From: Mallotus nudiflorus
Taxonomy: Eukaryota; Streptophyta; Magnoliopsida; Malpighiales; Euphorbiaceae
NCBI GenBank assembly: GCA_947683625.1
Contig: CANTUR010000069.1
Span: 1,116,001 to 1,180,000, forward strand
DNA length: 64,000 nucleotides
Direction of reading: 5' to 3'
This document shows, in pieces, positions 34,680 to 46,170 of the stretch. The notes beneath the pieces were generated by a model. The model saw only the letters and a program-made list of their open reading frames with translations. It was not told the origin of the DNA and ran no database searches. The position numbers and the translations under genes are program-made. The stretch's first letter is position 1, and each line of letters starts with the position of its first letter.

Positions 34680-36520
34680 ACTAATTATATATAATAATAT
34701 ATGGATAATATATCGATCATATATGGAAAATACGACATTATTTTTATTTTCTCTCTTTTATCTATTATATTTTTTTCTTATTATTAGTTATCCTTATTTT
34801 TTTTTATTTAGGTCTTAGGGTTTGCAAATCAAATCACCAAGAGGGACTTCGTCCTTAATAAAGCATACAATGTGTTCATTGCTTTATTGAAATTTTTTTT
34901 TAGTAGAATAACAAACATACATAGATTTGAAAATGTAAAAGAAAATGTACATGATGGAGCATCTAACCGAAAAGAGAACGTGATTTACTCGGGCATCAAC
35001 ATAAAATAAAAGTCAAGAATAAAAGTAATAATTTATTTTGTATAAACTATTCAATTTAATTTCTTATATTTGATCATTTACTTATCATATACATATCATA
35101 TATTGCTTAGATACATATCAGATGCCGAAATGACTTCATTCTCTATTATAATTATTAACCATATACAAAAAATACTTCAATCTTTATTGTAATTATTAAA
35201 TTTTTTAAAAAGTATTATATTCAATTAATGTTTCCAAGTTATAGTAACTTAATTCAAGTCTTCAAGTTATAATATATTATTTTTATTCATAAATAAATAT
35301 CATTGGACATATATGTAGTTGGAAAAATATAATGAAATTATTATGTGTTCTTCATAAAACTGAATGAAAGTGTATAAAACTGTTGCATATATAGAAAATA
35401 AAATAAACATATAGGAAAAATAAACCAAAAGTTAATAAAAATATTTCAAATTTCATGTATTAGAAATTTGTTTTCCCATCATTTTCAAAATTTTTGTAAA
35501 TTTAATTGTCATTGTAATAAATAAAAACTAATAGTTATTTCATTCTTCCAAATATAAGTTGTGTTAGAAGTCGGTTCTTTAATGATGACTGTAATGAAAA
35601 TATTATATAAAAAATGTAAATTAAAAAAACATATTCTAAATTACTATAAACAAAATAAAAGAACTAATTGGTTCATAAAGAAAGAATTTTTTGTTTTGAC
35701 ACACATTCACAGTGAATTGGACAATAAAAAAAATAAGCAATGTATGATAAAGGAAAAAGGTATATAATTATTTAAACTTGAAATATTTTGTAATTATTAA
35801 ACCAGAAAACATATTTGTACCCTTGTAAATCTAGTAGCATTTGTATCAATCAACGATCCACATGCTTAGTTCACAAAAGGTAAATTGAAGGCAACACCCA
35901 CTACCTTGAATTGCATCTATACAAGTGATAACTAATTCATATTAGTAAATGACAAAACTAAGCACACAATATAGTTAGAGAAGCATTATTGTAGTACATT
36001 CTTTTTTTGAAGGCAACATAATAACCAACAAATAATGAAATTCGCACAAACTAAAAAAAAAAACTAAAACTAAAATTTAAACTACAAAAAGGGTAAAACT
36101 TATTGTCATTTCCTTTTCCACCAAGTTTGCAAAAAAAAAACCTTGAAACTAAAGATACAATCTTTGAACCAATTTCAATTTCTAACAAAAAGAATTAAGT
36201 TTAGCTCCAAATAAAAAACAAAAAACATAACCCTTCAATGACTTAATTAAAAAAATAAATAAATAAATCAAAAGTAAACGAAAAATATTTCAAATTTTAT
36301 GCCTTTGAAATTTGTATTGATTCATTTGTTTCTGTTGCATTTTTAATTGTAATAATAATTGAAATTATAATAAAAAATATTTTATTATAATAATATTATA
36401 ATAATATATTTTAATTAAAACAAAATAGTATATTATTTAGATTAAATAATTAATATATATTAATTATTAATTAAATATTAAAATATATTTATTAAAAGTA
36501 TATTTTTCTATTATTTATAT
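34680..36520. other. AT-rich interval without a gene
   Basis: I see no coding, RNA or complete mobile feature. A third copy of the GGAAAAATATAATGA block lies near 35321, and an AAATATTTCAAATTTTATGC block near 36284 resembles sequence near 31700 and 35440. Confidence 0.6.
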
Positions 36521-36756
36521 GGGAGAATTGTTATTTACCTTATATATTTTGACCTATTACATTATTTTATCTTGACATTTGAAAAATTATTTATTAATTC
36601 ATGACATTTACAAATTCATATACTATTTCATCATTTCCAAAAGGACTAATGAGTGTTAATTGTTATAAATGTAGAAAATTAATAAATATTTTTTTTAAAT
36701 ATCAGAGATAAAATAGTATAATAGATAAAAATACAATGCGCAGATAGCAATTTGCC

Positions 36757-36757
<1 letters not shown>
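36521..36757. mobile_element. Short TIR element (MITE)
   Basis: The left end, GGGAGAATTGTTATTTACC..., pairs with the reverse complement of the right end, GGGCAAATTGCTATCTGCG.... Similarity extends about 90 bases inward through CTATTA(C/T)A(C/T)TATTTTATCT and an AAATATTTATTAATT-like block. The total is 237 bp with no coding capacity. The flanks do not show a clean target duplication; a MULE-like origin is likely but unproven. Confidence 0.65.

Positions 36758-36797
<40 letters not shown>
36758..36797. repeat. (TA)n microsatellite
   Basis: A run of about 19 TA dinucleotides between the MITE and the tRNA-like sequence. Confidence 0.95.
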
Positions 36798-36810
36798 CAA
36801 AAAAACCAAT

Positions 36811-36888
36811 CATTTGCGGGAATTGAACCGGTTTCAATTGAATTAGAAAAGAAGACAATGGTCCTGACCATTGGGCTATATGCGCATA
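36811..36888 (-). pseudogene. tRNA-like sequence, possibly organellar tRNA-Glu
   Basis: The minus strand shows TAGCCCAATGG, which fits the A-box/D-arm, and GGTTCAATTCC, which fits the B-box/T-arm, at tRNA spacing. The D-arm GCCCAATGGTCAGGAC resembles that of tRNA-Glu, and a TTC lies in a TTTTCTAA loop-like stretch. The acceptor ends (GCGCATA and GCAAATG) do not pair, and the anticodon arm has extra bases, so it is unlikely to fold into a functional tRNA. tRNA-Arg(TCT) is an alternative reading. Organelle-like DNA begins under 1 kb away. Confidence 0.4.
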
Positions 36889-37639
36889 TTAGCAACTACA
36901 GCAATTCAATTACTTTTTGATAAAGTCTGTTAAATTGGCTATTAAATTGCGGCGACGCCATCAGAGTGTCGAAGGTAAATATTTTTAGTTTTTGTGGTCA
37001 TTTTAGTCAAAAATAAAAAGTAAGTGGGGCTCTTTTTAAAACATTTATGTAAAAATCTCTTAAAATAAATAAACTCATGCTCATTAATATAAAATTAAAA
37101 TGAATAAGACCCTTTAATTTTTTAGACTTGCTTATAAATTAAAATATATATAATTAGTTCATTGAATTAAAATCAAGATAAAATTACAGAAATCACCTTG
37201 TTTTACCTCAAGTTTTTCACTTTTACTATCATTTGGTTTTATTTTTCAAGTTTACTAATTTTTTTTTTAAGTTTACTTTCTTTGACATTTGTTTTCTATT
37301 TTTACATTGCATGATCGTGTATAATGGTGCTAGCAATAAAGTTGAGCCACAAAAATGATACTAAAGAACATAATTAGGTTAAAACATGTTATTCCAGTCA
37401 TGGTTTGGATTTTTTTTTTTTTTAGTTTTATTTATTTATTTTATCCATTTTTCCTTTATCTCTTTTTTATTTTTTGCTTTTTTTTTCTTTTTCTTTTTAT
37501 TTGTACAATTTTTTTCTTTTTTAGCTATTATTTTCTTTCTCTTCTTATTTTTTTACTTTTATTTATTTATTTATTTTGGTTGGTTTTAGGTTTTTTTCTA
37601 GTAAGAGCAGTCACTTTTTTAGTTGTTTATGGTTTTGTT
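36889..37639. other. AT-rich interval without a gene
   Basis: No gene is seen. A T-rich stretch (37405-37600) yields long hydrophobic open frames by composition only. Confidence 0.6.
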
Positions 37640-40600
37640 TAGTCATGATGGCTAACTCCTATCTCCAGGGATAGAGGTACTTTAGATTATAAGCCCCTAC
37701 ATAATGGACTTAGCTTAGGACTACAGGAAAGAAGATAGCCACTAGGCCAGCTACTAAATACACATACAATAAACAATATATGGGGAAAGCCCCTTATCTA
37801 GGAGAAAGAAGGACATCCTTATTGACTTACAGGGCTTACCTTTTTACTTATTCGCCGATCGGAGAATAGTCAAATAATAGGGTGTTCAAAAAAGTTTTAA
37901 GAGTTAGTATCTAGGTATGATAGAAATATAAGATGGCATAGAATTCGATGTGAACAAAGGGAATGAGCCAAAAGCCACATTCCCAACTTAATCAAGAAAG
38001 ATGGTAAGAAGAGGAATGGAAAAGGGGTACCGCAAAGGAACAGGCCAGGAACTTTTAAAGATATTCCACCCAGTAAGAAAGTTCTCTTGTACGACAATAC
38101 TAGATTGGTCAGACAAGAGAGAAAGCTTAGAAAGTAGTAAGGTGTCTGTGGAGCTTGCCTATAAGGTAGTGACTAGACCACTTGCATATCAATCTTACTC
38201 TCAAGGGAGTAATTGCGATATGACCTAGGAACTTATAAAATACCAAACTTGGATAATTGGTAGACTGTTAGGAGAATGATTGGCTAGATCATTTGTTTCA
38301 TTACAGAGAACCCTTTCTGTCATCCTTCTATAATTGAAGGAAAACCCACTATTGAACCAACTTCATAATCAACTTAATCAATTGGTGTTGACTCATATCT
38401 TGCGTTGACCGAAGTAAGACCTAAAGGTAGAATGAGCATAGTTGATAAAACTAGGAGGCGTGAACTATGAAATAGTAATATACTCCCTCCCCCGGAAGAA
38501 GTAACAATAATGGTTGTAAGGCATGTGATCTGTTAGAGTCAGTCTTTCATTCAAATTTTAGATTCGCATATCAAGACCGACTGGGAAGTACCCCTTTTTC
38601 TAGTGTTAGTACAACTAATTCAAGATCCTTTTATAATTGCAGAATATGTTTTTTGTCGCTAGTAATTAAGCATCTTTCCCTACGCTAAGCTTTCTCTCCT
38701 TGTGCAGAGCTTCCCTTCTTTCGCTAACTCGTTGCTAGCCTCTGAAACTTGTGTAAGACGTTGTGACTTCATTGTGTGACTACTCTTCTAAAGCTATAAT
38801 TAAAGACAAAATTCATTTCTTAATAGAAGACGTGGCACGATACTTGGCTTCTTCTTTCTATATCAAGTCCCAGGTCAGATCTAAGAGCAAAAGCAGTAGG
38901 TAGGGTTAGAGACCCATGAGGCTGGAGTTATTCACGATCCGACCATGTGAATATAATCCATTTTTTGCCTAAGGTTCAAAATCTTTTGATCGTGGGTTGC
39001 CTCTCATACTACCAATTTTATGGCGGATCATCACCCCCTCATTATTGATTTACTTCATTCGCTATTAACAAGATGGCACATGCAAGATAAGATGTCAAAT
39101 CAATAAGAAAATAGCTCTAAGGGTGACTTCTTGACAGCCCTATTTAAGAGCCTAGTATGGGCCCCAATGTAGGCTTACTTCACACATAGGCTACACAAGC
39201 TTGGTTCTAAGATAGGCCTTTCATCTAGATCCCGAGTTCTTAGCCTATGGATCTGCCTTACTTTGGATGAGGCTTCCTTCTCTCCCATTAGCTGTAGAGC
39301 ATCCAGTTCAAGCATTGATAATGGCACCTTCTTACCTATCCCTAGGATTGTTATTCACGTTTGTTAGCCTCAGTACGCAAGCACTTACACTAGATTTAAG
39401 TATTCACAAGATTGAAAGAAAAAGTGTCTTTCCTTTGCCTCCTTGTCTGATCTCACTTTCTCATAGGTTGGCTTTGAGGAACGAAGTGACTGGACCATAA
39501 AAAGAGAGAAGGACTGCTTGATAATAGTTTTGCCCATTGGCTTATTGTTATTTGTTTGATATTATTAACACAAACCATCCTTCTTGGACTAGACTTTGCT
39601 TTTCGCTCGCTTAAGTGGGTCTTTACTTATCCTTTAGAAAATTATTCATATCATACTATGAAGATATGATAAAAATATATGCTCTGCTGTTGTTTTGTTT
39701 GTCCTCCATAAAGCTTGAGAAAGGATTGTACGTCATTGAGGTTACTGACTTTACTTGAATAAAGCCATTCAGGGCCTATGCTTGTCAATGACAATCTATC
39801 ACCAGACAAGTAAAGAAACATCTAGCTTATTAAAGGAGAAGGATCTTCACTAACGGAGACTGGCTTCACGAGCCCATTTCGGACCACTCATGGCTAAGCT
39901 TTATTGGGCGTAAGTTCCTCAATCAAACTGTCAACTTACTTCTTTTCTTTCAGAATGCCATAAAATGAGGAAAGGGCGCAATCTAGCTTTCTATGAGCGC
40001 TTTTTCCCTGAGATTCCTTTATTGTACTTTCCTTTGGGTACACTAAATACCAATCAGTAGAAGAAATTAGTAGATCAGAGACCCACTATGTGCCATAATT
40101 CTTTCTCCTTTCATTCTTCTCTTACTCTTATGAGAGAGATAGTGGAAAGATATTATGAAACTCTTTCAAATGGATTGCCACTGGCTTACAATGAGAAGAA
40201 ATGAAATTCTGACCTGATGGTTGTTGTCTTATGGGGGCTTGAGACTATACACAAAGGAATAAACTAGAAAAACACTAGTAAACTAGGAAGAAAAAGAGAT
40301 TGCTTGAAAGACTCTCGTCTGCAACTACATTCACTCGTATTGATATAGGATGGAAACTAAAATACCTTAGACAGAGGCTTAGGGAGAGAGGAAAAATTTG
40401 ACTGTACCATTAACAATATAATTTCCTATTTGATTTACTGTATGATTTTCTATACTTCTTTTTATATTTAGTGCTTTCTTTCCTGTACTCATACTGAAGT
40501 AAGAACGGAAGTCTTAAGTTCATGCCCCTTCGCTATACTCACCATCCCCAGAACGCTTGAAGGAACGATTGCCTTACATTACTTGAGCTTCCTTATCCTT

Positions 40601-41420
40601 GACATCGACCGTTAGCTAGAAGAAGGATTGAGAAGAATTTGCTGTTAACGGGAACTCGTTTCGTTTACATTGTGAGAAGGAACGAAGGCTAAGGATCATA
40701 CCCTACTTCATGTACTAGTTGGATAAGGAATCAATCTTTTTCCTTTATGTATTTTCATATGTTTCCCTCCCCTAAAATTAAACTTAAGGAAAGTGACAGA
40801 ACTCTAACAACATTCAATCGCTCTAATCTCAAACGCCTATTTATTGGCCGAGCTTCAAACCATCTAGCCTCTTCTGAGATCCAGAGTGAAATAGAGAGTA
40901 GTTCTTGACTTTCTATCTATCCTCTCTGGATAGGTAGAGCTATTTCAAATCCAATCTGTCTAGCTACGGGACATAGAAGGTAAAGACATCTATGTAGATA
41001 GACTTTCAAGAAAGAGATGTAGATCTCCTTTTCTATACAGATAGACCTCCTTATAGTTGACATATGAATCATGGAACGAACTCACTATCAAGAAAGACAA
41101 AGTATGTTGTTCATCTACTTGCTTGTATAATTGGCTTTGTGTTAAGTCTACCTATAGCTATTGAAGTTAGCCTTGCTTTCACCACGTTCCTTTCGCTTTA
41201 TTCATTTCCCATTTACTAAAGATCAAATAGTAGACTTGTACTCCAGCTAATAAGGGAAAGGTTTGATTTTTCAAATCTAAGTTTGACTCTATCCTTAGAA
41301 CAAGCACTAAGTAAGCTAGCACCTTATGGTATTTAATGGTTAAAAACCTAGGAAAATCAAACGAATACTCAATTTAAAGTGAGTAAACAAAATTACATAC
41401 TCAATCTCATATATATATAT
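37640..41420. other. Mitochondrial-spacer-like insertion (candidate NUMT)
   Basis: Composition changes sharply to visibly more G+C, without poly-A/T runs. The segment carries short purine-rich and pyrimidine-rich words such as AAGAAAGG, CTTTCTTTC, TAGAGAGTAG and GGATAGGTAGAGC that typify angiosperm mitochondrial intergenic DNA. It abuts a plastid gene fragment at 41421-41700. I recognise no mitochondrial gene in it. The two longest plus-strand frames (38001-38228 and 39267-39500) have no features I can assign. The ends are approximate. The origin is inferred from style and context, not from a matched gene. Confidence 0.5.
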
Positions 41421-41598
41421 ATATAGAATTCTGTGGAAAACTGTATTCAATGAAAGTCGTATGTACGGCTTGAAGGGAGGTCTTTCATATCTTTTGAGAT
41501 CCACCCTACAATATGGGGCCAAAAAGCCAAAACAAATGATTTTTTTAGCCCTTATAAAAGGAAATCTGATTCTTGAGAACCCCTTGAATGCTCATGTC
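41421..41598 (+). pseudogene. rps12: Plastid rps12 intron 2 end, exon 3 and rps12-rps7 spacer
   Basis: From GTGGAAAACTGTATTCAATG to AGATCCACCCTAC the sequence has the layout of the 3' end of the plastid rps12 group II intron. It is followed by codons for YGAKKPK (about 41510-41531), the end of ribosomal protein S12, with Ala where Val is usual. The expected TAA stop is CAA, one T-to-C difference. The spacer ATGATTTTTTTAGCCCTTATAAAAGG continues as in plastid genomes towards rps7. It is a small dead copy in nuclear DNA, carried directly or through a mitochondrial intermediate. Confidence 0.8.
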
Positions 41599-41697
41599 AT
41601 GTTAAGGTACTGCAAAAGAAAAAATTGCAAAATCCAATCCAATTTATCATAATCGATTAGTTAACATGTTGGTTAACCGTATTCTAAAACACGAAAA
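41599..41697 (+). pseudogene. rps7: Truncated plastid rps7 5' end
   Basis: The sequence starts with ATG at 41599, then has a short deletion relative to the expected N-terminus, and matches the opening of plastid ribosomal protein S7. AGGTACTGCA, then ATCCAATCCAATTTATCAT, then AATCGATTAGTTAACATG and TTGGTTAACCGTATTCT correspond to the codons for RGTA...SDPIYRNRLVNM LVNRIL with several G-to-A changes. One turns an Arg codon region into TCATAA. The match ends at AAACACGAAAA near 41697, so only about 30 of some 155 codons remain. The gene order rps12-rps7 is that of the plastid inverted repeat. Confidence 0.85.
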
Positions 41698-41699
41698 TT

Positions 41700-42264
41700 T
41701 GATACCTTCCATTCTTCTTGTTTTTATTTTTCCTTTACTTATTTTATTTATTTAATTATTATTTTTATGGTTGTTTTTCTAGTTTGTTTGTGGTTTTTTT
41801 ATTTTCTCATATGTACAACATTTTTTAGTTGTTTTATATGGTTGTTTTTAGTTTTTTATTGATTAAAATAACCGTAAAATAACAAAAAAATTACCACAAA
41901 ACAATCTCAAAAACCTGAAAATAATCCAAGAAAAGAGAAAATAATAAAAAAAATATAACCCAAAACCACCTTTCTTTTAATTGTTTCCTAGTTGTTTTCT
42001 AGCATTTTTATGGTTTTTCTTTTTCATTTGTACAATATTTTTTGGTTGTTTTGGTGGGTTTTTTTTGGTTTTTTATTGATTAAGAAAAATATACAAATAA
42101 TTAGAAAATTACCACAAAAGAAGCTAAAAAAACTAAAAAAAAACCAAGAAAAAAATTGATTAAAATAACCTAAACAACCATAAAAACAATTAAAAAACAA
42201 CTATTGTTTTGGTTGTTTCCTTATTGTTTTCTAGTTTTTTTATTGTTGTTTTTATTGGTTTTCG
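41700..42264. repeat. Alternating G/T-rich and A/C-rich modules, left part
   Basis: Blocks such as TTTTTTGGTTGTTTTGGTGGG are followed by blocks such as AAATTACCACAAAA and AACCATAAAAACAATT that are nearly complementary to them, so each module can fold back. Landmarks TCATATGTACAACATTTTTT (41808) and TCATTTGTACAATATTTTTT (about 42026) show a period near 220 bases. The array is interrupted by the LTR at 42265. Confidence 0.7.
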
Positions 42265-43785
42265 TGATTCCATATGCAGTAGAAAAATAAAATTTTAATC
42301 ACAAATGTGAACTCGGATCCAAGTAATTCAATTAATTAATTAAATCTAGGGTCTTCAAAATCTTACCACAAACGCAGAAAGGGCAAGATTTCTGGGAGGA
42401 AGAAAGGAGGTTCACTCCTGTGACACCTTACCTCGAGCTTTTAATTTGGCAGTTTGGATTGAGACGCCTATAAAAGAATCTATCCTCCACAAGTGTCCAC
42501 ATGAACAACACTTGATTTGAAAATGAATATTTATGTGCTAGCACCTTCTTTTGATTTCTCACAAATCAAGAATCAAAAGAACTCTGTGTTTTATTTTCTA
42601 AAAGAGAGAAAATAAATTTGGTGGTAGAATAATGAGAGTGTGTTAGTGAAACTCTAGGGAATATAACATATTTATAAAACCTTTAAATTAGGGTTTCACT
42701 TACCAAACGACCTTTTGGTAATTTCTCACTTATTCTTATTTTAATTTTATTTAAAATTAAATTAGAAATAATTTTATTTTATTTAAGATAACCTTTATCT
42801 TAAATAAATAAAAAAATAAAAAAATAAATATTTTATTTATTTATTTATTTCCACAGAGTTTACTTGGGCTTGTTAAACCCATATTCGTTTTAAGTTTGTT
42901 CAAAGTGTGTAACCCTATAGGTTCACATGATGTTGGCAGTGGACCTTAAATCTTTATTTAGGCCTACAAGTCATAAGTGGCCTCTAGAAAGACATTATGA
43001 CTACCCAAGTCATGTGAAGTCAATAATCCGACATAACCTAATATACAGTGAATATTCTAGTCTCTTTGTCATATGATATCTTGATTGAATATAAGACATA
43101 GATTATGTCATCCTTATAGAATTCAAACATATTATTTCTTGATTCCAAGTAAACTGAGAATGATAACTCTTTATCAATTTACTTTAGCATGACCATGCAT
43201 TATCCTTAGTTTATCTTATTAAGGGGCTCATAGATATCTTACTCAGATTAAATGAGGGACAAATTCTTTCTCAATCACTCACATTCCTCACATAACTCAT
43301 TTTATAGCCAATAACAATTTCTTTTATCATTTGGTTAAAGATACTGTAAGATTGTGTCAAATACAAAATGGTTATGTAGAAATCTATGATAATTTCAAGG
43401 TCAGAGGATTAAATCAATATTACTATAATAAGAATTAGTTATGATAATAATCTATGTATTATTCTCATGACGGGTCAATCTAACACTTTATTTCTCAAAT
43501 AAATACCTATGAGTTAACTTAATATCTCATATTCATGATTAGTAAAACATAATCATCAATCAATACCATACTAGCCATAATACATTATTATCACTAGGGA
43601 TAATTTGAATAAAACCCATATTTAATCTAAGGGTTTCACTATCAACTCACATACTTGATGACTTTAGTAAGAATTGAGTATTCAAGTAATTATCATAACA
43701 CAAAATGATAATGAAAAATGTCTCTTTATTAAATAAAATGATAAAGTCAAAATATAATCATACATGATTGACCCAGTGCATATCA
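42265..43785 (-). mobile_element. Copia-type solo LTR, reverse orientation
   Basis: On the minus strand it begins TGATATGCACTGGGTCAATC and ends CATATGGAATCA. It contains GTCATAATGTCTTTCTAGAGG, CCTATAGGGTTACACAC and, near the end, TTTTTCTACTGCATATGGA. This combination is common in plant Ty1-copia LTRs. No PBS, PPT or coding region accompanies it. It is inserted in the G/T-A/C array, which resumes on the other side. I find no clear target duplication, so the ends are approximate. Confidence 0.6.
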
Positions 43786-44280
43786 TTAATAGTTTTGGTG
43801 GCAATTTTTCTAGTTGTTTTTGGTTCCTAATTGTATTTCGATTTGTTTTTCTACTTGTTTTTGTTTCTTGGTTGTTTTATGGTTTTTCTAATTTTTTTTT
43901 CCAATTTTCTTTTTCAAAAAAATCATATAAACAAATAGAAAAAATAACTACAAAATTACCACAAAACAAGCTCAAAAAAATTAAAAATGAATCAAGAAAA
44001 AAATTTGGAAAAATAACCCAAATTAACCACAAAAACAACCATTAAAACAACAACAAAAAAAAGCTCAAAAATTGAAAATAAACCAAGAAAAAATTGAAAA
44101 ACTAACAAAAAACAACCACAAAAATAACAAAAAAACAATCATAAAAATAATAAAACCACAACAAAATCAAGTTCAAAAAACTAAAAATAAACTAAGAAAA
44201 AATAACTATAAAAATGAAAAGAGATGAAAAGAAGAAAGAAGAAAGAACAAAAAGGATAGTAAAACTGAAGAACTAATTTT
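43786..44280. repeat. Alternating G/T-rich and A/C-rich modules, right part
   Basis: This continues the array from 41700-42264. A GGTTGTTTTATGGTTTTTC half (about 43868) is followed by a long A/C-rich half with repeated ACCACAAAAACAACC-like words (43950-44160), ending in a purine-rich GAAAAGAAGAAAGAAG stretch. Confidence 0.7.
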
Positions 44281-46170
44281 GAATTTCTATAGTATTGAAA
44301 ATGTTTTTTGGTTTATGGTAGTTTTATAAATATTTTCTCTTTTTAGGTTAAAAGTTCCTAAAATTAATGTGGATTAGACTAAACTTATATATTTATTTGC
44401 TTTCTTTTGGATGCGTTTTACATGGTTTTCATGAATGATGAGTTTGCCTTTTATATTCGCTTGAGTGGGTTTAACATTAAAATTGTATGTAAACAAGGAA
44501 TAAAGTAATAATTAAACAGGTAAATCTAAAGAATATGAGACTAAAAAATGTCAGTATTTCGTATCCAAAATTTTTTTGGTGTGGTGCTATCTCTCTTTTA
44601 GGGAATCAAGTTATCACCACTCAAAAGTTGTCCTAATTATTACTCTGAATGATGACTCTTCATCTTCATGCCATATATTTTTGATAGTGGTTGTGTGTTC
44701 TTTAGGGTCGTAAACTCAAATAATGTTGTGATTGCAAAAGACTTAGATGTGCGCTAAATCTTGTTGTCTACAACTACAATATTAAAAAAATAAATAAAGT
44801 AGTGTATTTAAAATTTTTAGTGTAAATAAACACATTGTTTTATAATATATTGTTTAATTTTAAATTAATTGTAATTTATAAACTAGTATAACATGGAGTA
44901 CTATTAGATTATAGTTAATAAAAAGACAAATAATTTAAAAAATTTGTGTTAATTGTGAAATAATTAATTAGAATTTTAAATTAGTTACATTATAATTTAT
45001 TACAAAAACATATAAATATTAATAATAAAATAAAATATTTATAAATAATAAAAAATAATTAAAAATTGTTCAAAAAATATTAAGAACTAATTTATGAAAA
45101 ATTATAAATATATGAATTTAATGAAAATTTATAAAATTGTTGGACTATTGAGATATTTTACTACATGTTATTAATGCTGCTTATAACTTTTTTACTAGAA
45201 GAATTTAATGTTTAGGAAAATAAAAATACATGTCAATTTATAAAAATGGAACTTTATTTAGTATATATATATATATAAAATTAAAAACTCATAAACTATT
45301 TCTTATTCAATTATAAACATTGTTATATATTACATATTATATATATATTACTGATCATAATTAATACAAATTAATCTAATGATATTTAATCAATTTATAC
45401 AAATACACATAACAAAAGCCTATATAAATTAGGATGCAGAAAATAATTGGAAAACAAAAATACATAGTTAAATTTACAATTTTTCCTATGTGAAAAAAGT
45501 ATTTGGTAAAGATGAGTCAGAGAGACCATATCCATACATAATAATGATACGATCCAAAAAATAAACTGGACAAAAGGAAAAGATTGTGCATAAAATGATT
45601 GCTTGAAGGAAAATAAAATCAAGCAGAGCCAAAAGGCAAAGCAAGAAAGAAAGAGAAACACAATGTTGAAATAGAGCAAGGATATGCAGCACGCTAGGTC
45701 GCAGTGACAGAAAAGTATGTGAAGAAATGAGCACGAATACTCGACAATCACATTCTCTTTTGGAGCCACTTTGTCTCCTTGAAATATGTGTAATATAGAA
45801 AAAGTGAAAGAGACCAAAAAGGTTACTTTAACGCGGCCCCTACCACTGCCACTGCCACTCCCTCCATGACACTCACTCATTAAATTCAAAGGCCAAAAAC
45901 CTCTTTTGTCCCTTTTTTTTCACTCGCTCTCTTTTTGTCAGTCTTCTTTTTGCACGCCTCTTTCCCTCTCCGATCGCTGTAAGCTGTGATGCCGCATGGA
46001 AAACACTCTAGAGACAGTTGGTCAAATAAATCACAGTTTCTTTTATACAAATGATTTTGGATGATTGCCTCTCATTGTGAATCTGGTTTAAAATCTGATG
46101 AATTTCAGTGCATTTTAGGGGTAGCAGTTCATATTCATGTTCATGTGTCCAATCCATGTTAATTCTACAA
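44281..46170. other. Mostly AT-rich interval with a possible low-copy segment
   Basis: No gene is firmly supported. The part from about 45700 to 46010 is less AT-rich and reads on the minus strand like a plant leader: GA-rich sequence, then an ATG in ATGGAGGGAGTGGCAGTGGC opening 14 codons up to an AAAGTAACC possible splice donor. A 164-codon minus-strand frame (45889-45395) covers it in another frame but is hydrophobic and low in complexity. I regard both as weak. Confidence 0.35.

Noticed and set aside
38001..38228. Candidate mitochondrial gene (also 39267-39500)
   Set aside because: I cannot match either frame to a known mitochondrial protein. Random frames of this length are common in mitochondrial spacer DNA.
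45395..45889. 164-codon minus-strand frame as a membrane protein gene
   Set aside because: The sequence is Phe/Leu/Cys-rich without motifs, and no regular gene structure is evident.
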